From: an uncultured Lachnospiraceae bacterium
GTDB lineage: Bacteria; Bacillota; Clostridia; Lachnospirales; Lachnospiraceae
Length of the DNA stretch: 6,257 bases
NCBI GenBank assembly: GCA_946627575.1
Contig: CAMOVS010000086.1
Span: 1-6,257, forward strand
Direction: 5' to 3'
Shown one piece after another: positions 5,416 to 6,257 of the stretch. The notes beneath the pieces were generated by a model. That model ran no database searches, was not told where the DNA came from, and saw only the letters and a list, made by a program, of their open reading frames with translations. A program made the position numbers and the translations under genes. How positions within the stretch are numbered: the first letter of the stretch is position 1; each line of letters begins with the position of its first letter.

Positions 5416-5430
5416 CCAATTGTTAATTGG
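5416..5430. promoter_or_regulatory. Palindrome CCAATTGTTAATTGG overlapping the lipoprotein -35 box
   Basis: A perfect 6-bp inverted repeat with a 3-base centre overlaps the first bases of the -35 box TTGGAT (5427-5432). Its position is that of a repressor or activator operator for the lipoprotein gene. No regulator is known; this is inferred from symmetry and placement only. Confidence 0.4.
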
Positions 5431-5456
5431 ATTTTCAAAAAAAGAAATGATATAGT
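5427..5456 (+). promoter_or_regulatory. Promoter of the lipoprotein gene
   Basis: TTGGAT (5427-5432), an 18-bp spacer with an A-run, and TATAGT (5451-5456) preceded by TGA, which gives an extended -10. The predicted start near 5463 leaves a leader of about 19 nt holding the GGAGG at 5468-5472. Confidence 0.6.
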
Positions 5457-5481
5457 AGATGGAGATTGGAGGATGAATATT

Positions 5482-6246
5482 ATGAAAAAATACACATTAA
5501 AAAAACACAAAGTATCTGCATTGCTGCTTGCCTGCCTGTGTGCGCTTTCATGCATGGCCGGCTGTGCTTCCGGCTCCGGCGAAGCTGCCGGCAGCCAGTC
5601 AAAGCAGGCAGAGAGTACGCATGAAGAAGTGAATGAGGAGAAACCGGTTATCTATGTATATGGTGAGGAGGATGACCAGGAGGTGGATGTTACTCTGTCC
5701 ACTGACCAGACAATTACCTGCGAGTACCCGGCCAGACCGGACGGGGAGAATACCTGGTATCTTAAGGCTGACCGGGACGGTACCCTCAGCTACTTTACTT
5801 CAGCTGCTGATCGGGACAAGGATGTCCAGGTGGAAGGCCTGGTGAATGAATACAACTATCTCTACTGGGAGGGCAAGTCCAAGGCTTCCTATGATTTCTC
5901 CCGGGGTTACTGCGTCGCAGGCCGGGACAGTGTTTATTTTCTTGAGGAGAAACTGGCAGCCCTGGGCCTGAACCGGAAGGAGGCCAACGAGTTTATCGTC
6001 TACTGGCTGCCCAAGCTTCAGGCCAACCCCTACAATATCATTTCCTTCCAGAAGGAGACCTACACGGATGAGTTCCGGCTGACAACCAAACCGGCGGCGG
6101 ATCATATGCTCCGTGTTTTCATGGCTTTTAAAGCGTCGGACAAGGAAGTGGATATCCAGGAACAGGATCTTGGAGCCATTCGGGGCGATTTCAGCCGGGA
6201 CGGTCTGACGGTTGTTGAGTGGGGCGGAGCCCAGGTGAAGAAATAA
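5482..6246 (+). CDS. Putative lipoprotein of an uncharacterised conserved family
   Basis: This is a 254-residue exported protein. Residues 1-28 form a lipoprotein signal: a positive N-terminus (KK, KKHK), a Leu/Ala/Cys-rich hydrophobic core and a lipobox MAGC with C28 as the lipidated cysteine. A Gly/Ser/Gln/Glu linker follows to about residue 50. The rest is one soluble domain with recognisable blocks: EKPVIYVYGEED (52-63), YNYLYWEGK, EFIVYWLPKLQANPYN, MLRVFMAF and a closing TVVEWGG. From memory, related KPVIYLYP...EFIVYWLP...VVEWGG proteins occur in many Clostridia as hypothetical proteins; no function can be assigned. Start ATG 5482 was chosen because GGAGG (5468-5472) lies 9 nt away. The in-frame ATG at 5473 directly touches the Shine-Dalgarno and would place extra residues before the signal. 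The gene stands alone behind its own promoter and ends in tandem stops. Confidence 0.85.
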   Translation: MKKYTLKKHKVSALLLACLCALSCMAGCASGSGEAAGSQSKQAESTHEEVNEEKPVIYVYGEEDDQEVDVTLSTDQTITCEYPARPDGENTWYLKADRDGTLSYFTSAADRDKDVQVEGLVNEYNYLYWEGKSKASYDFSRGYCVAGRDSVYFLEEKLAALGLNRKEANEFIVYWLPKLQANPYNIISFQKETYTDEFRLTTKPAADHMLRVFMAFKASDKEVDIQEQDLGAIRGDFSRDGLTVVEWGGAQVKK

Positions 6247-6257
6247 TAAGACGGAAC

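Overview
The window reads as a stretch of a Firmicutes chromosome of the class Clostridia, most likely a Lachnospiraceae-type gut anaerobe. This rests on AGGAGG-type ribosome binding sites, TTGAnn/TATAAT promoters, a Bacillus/Clostridia-type LexA box, TrmK next to DnaG, and a VanR-like response regulator of a style common in that family. The family-level placement is inference; no 16S or other marker is present.

Left part (1-3901, + strand): an intergenic region with nested inverted repeats (about 1-140, possibly an interspersed repeat) is followed by a near-consensus promoter (TTGAAC-N17-TATAAT with an extended -10). A 13-of-14 match to the Gram-positive LexA operator overlaps its -35 and spacer. 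This promoter probably drives three genes: a 271-residue degenerate paralogue of the primary sigma factor, the DNA primase gene dnaG, and trmK (tRNA m1A22 methyltransferase, with an unusual hydrophilic insertion in its C-terminal tail). In Clostridia and Bacilli rpoD usually follows dnaG; here only 4 bp separate dnaG from trmK. The sigma-like protein, which lies upstream of dnaG, keeps regions 1.1, 1.2, 2.1-2.2 and 3 but has lost the promoter-melting residues of 2.3-2.4 and all of region 4.

Middle part (3902-4482): convergent to trmK lies a complete type A RNase P RNA gene (rnpB, minus strand, about 4375-4019). Its own promoter lies close, back to back, to the promoter of the next gene.

Right part (4483-6257): an OmpR/PhoB-family response regulator with no histidine kinase beside it, ended by a hairpin terminator. 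Then comes a possible 26-codon ORF on the minus strand with a good Shine-Dalgarno sequence, and a 254-residue lipoprotein of a conserved but functionally unassigned family, with its own promoter.

The most notable signal is the combination of an SOS-type operator, a sigma-factor paralogue that looks able to hold core RNA polymerase but not promoter DNA, and primase in one apparent operon. This suggests, as inference only, a DNA-damage-induced modulator of RNA polymerase co-expressed with replication priming.
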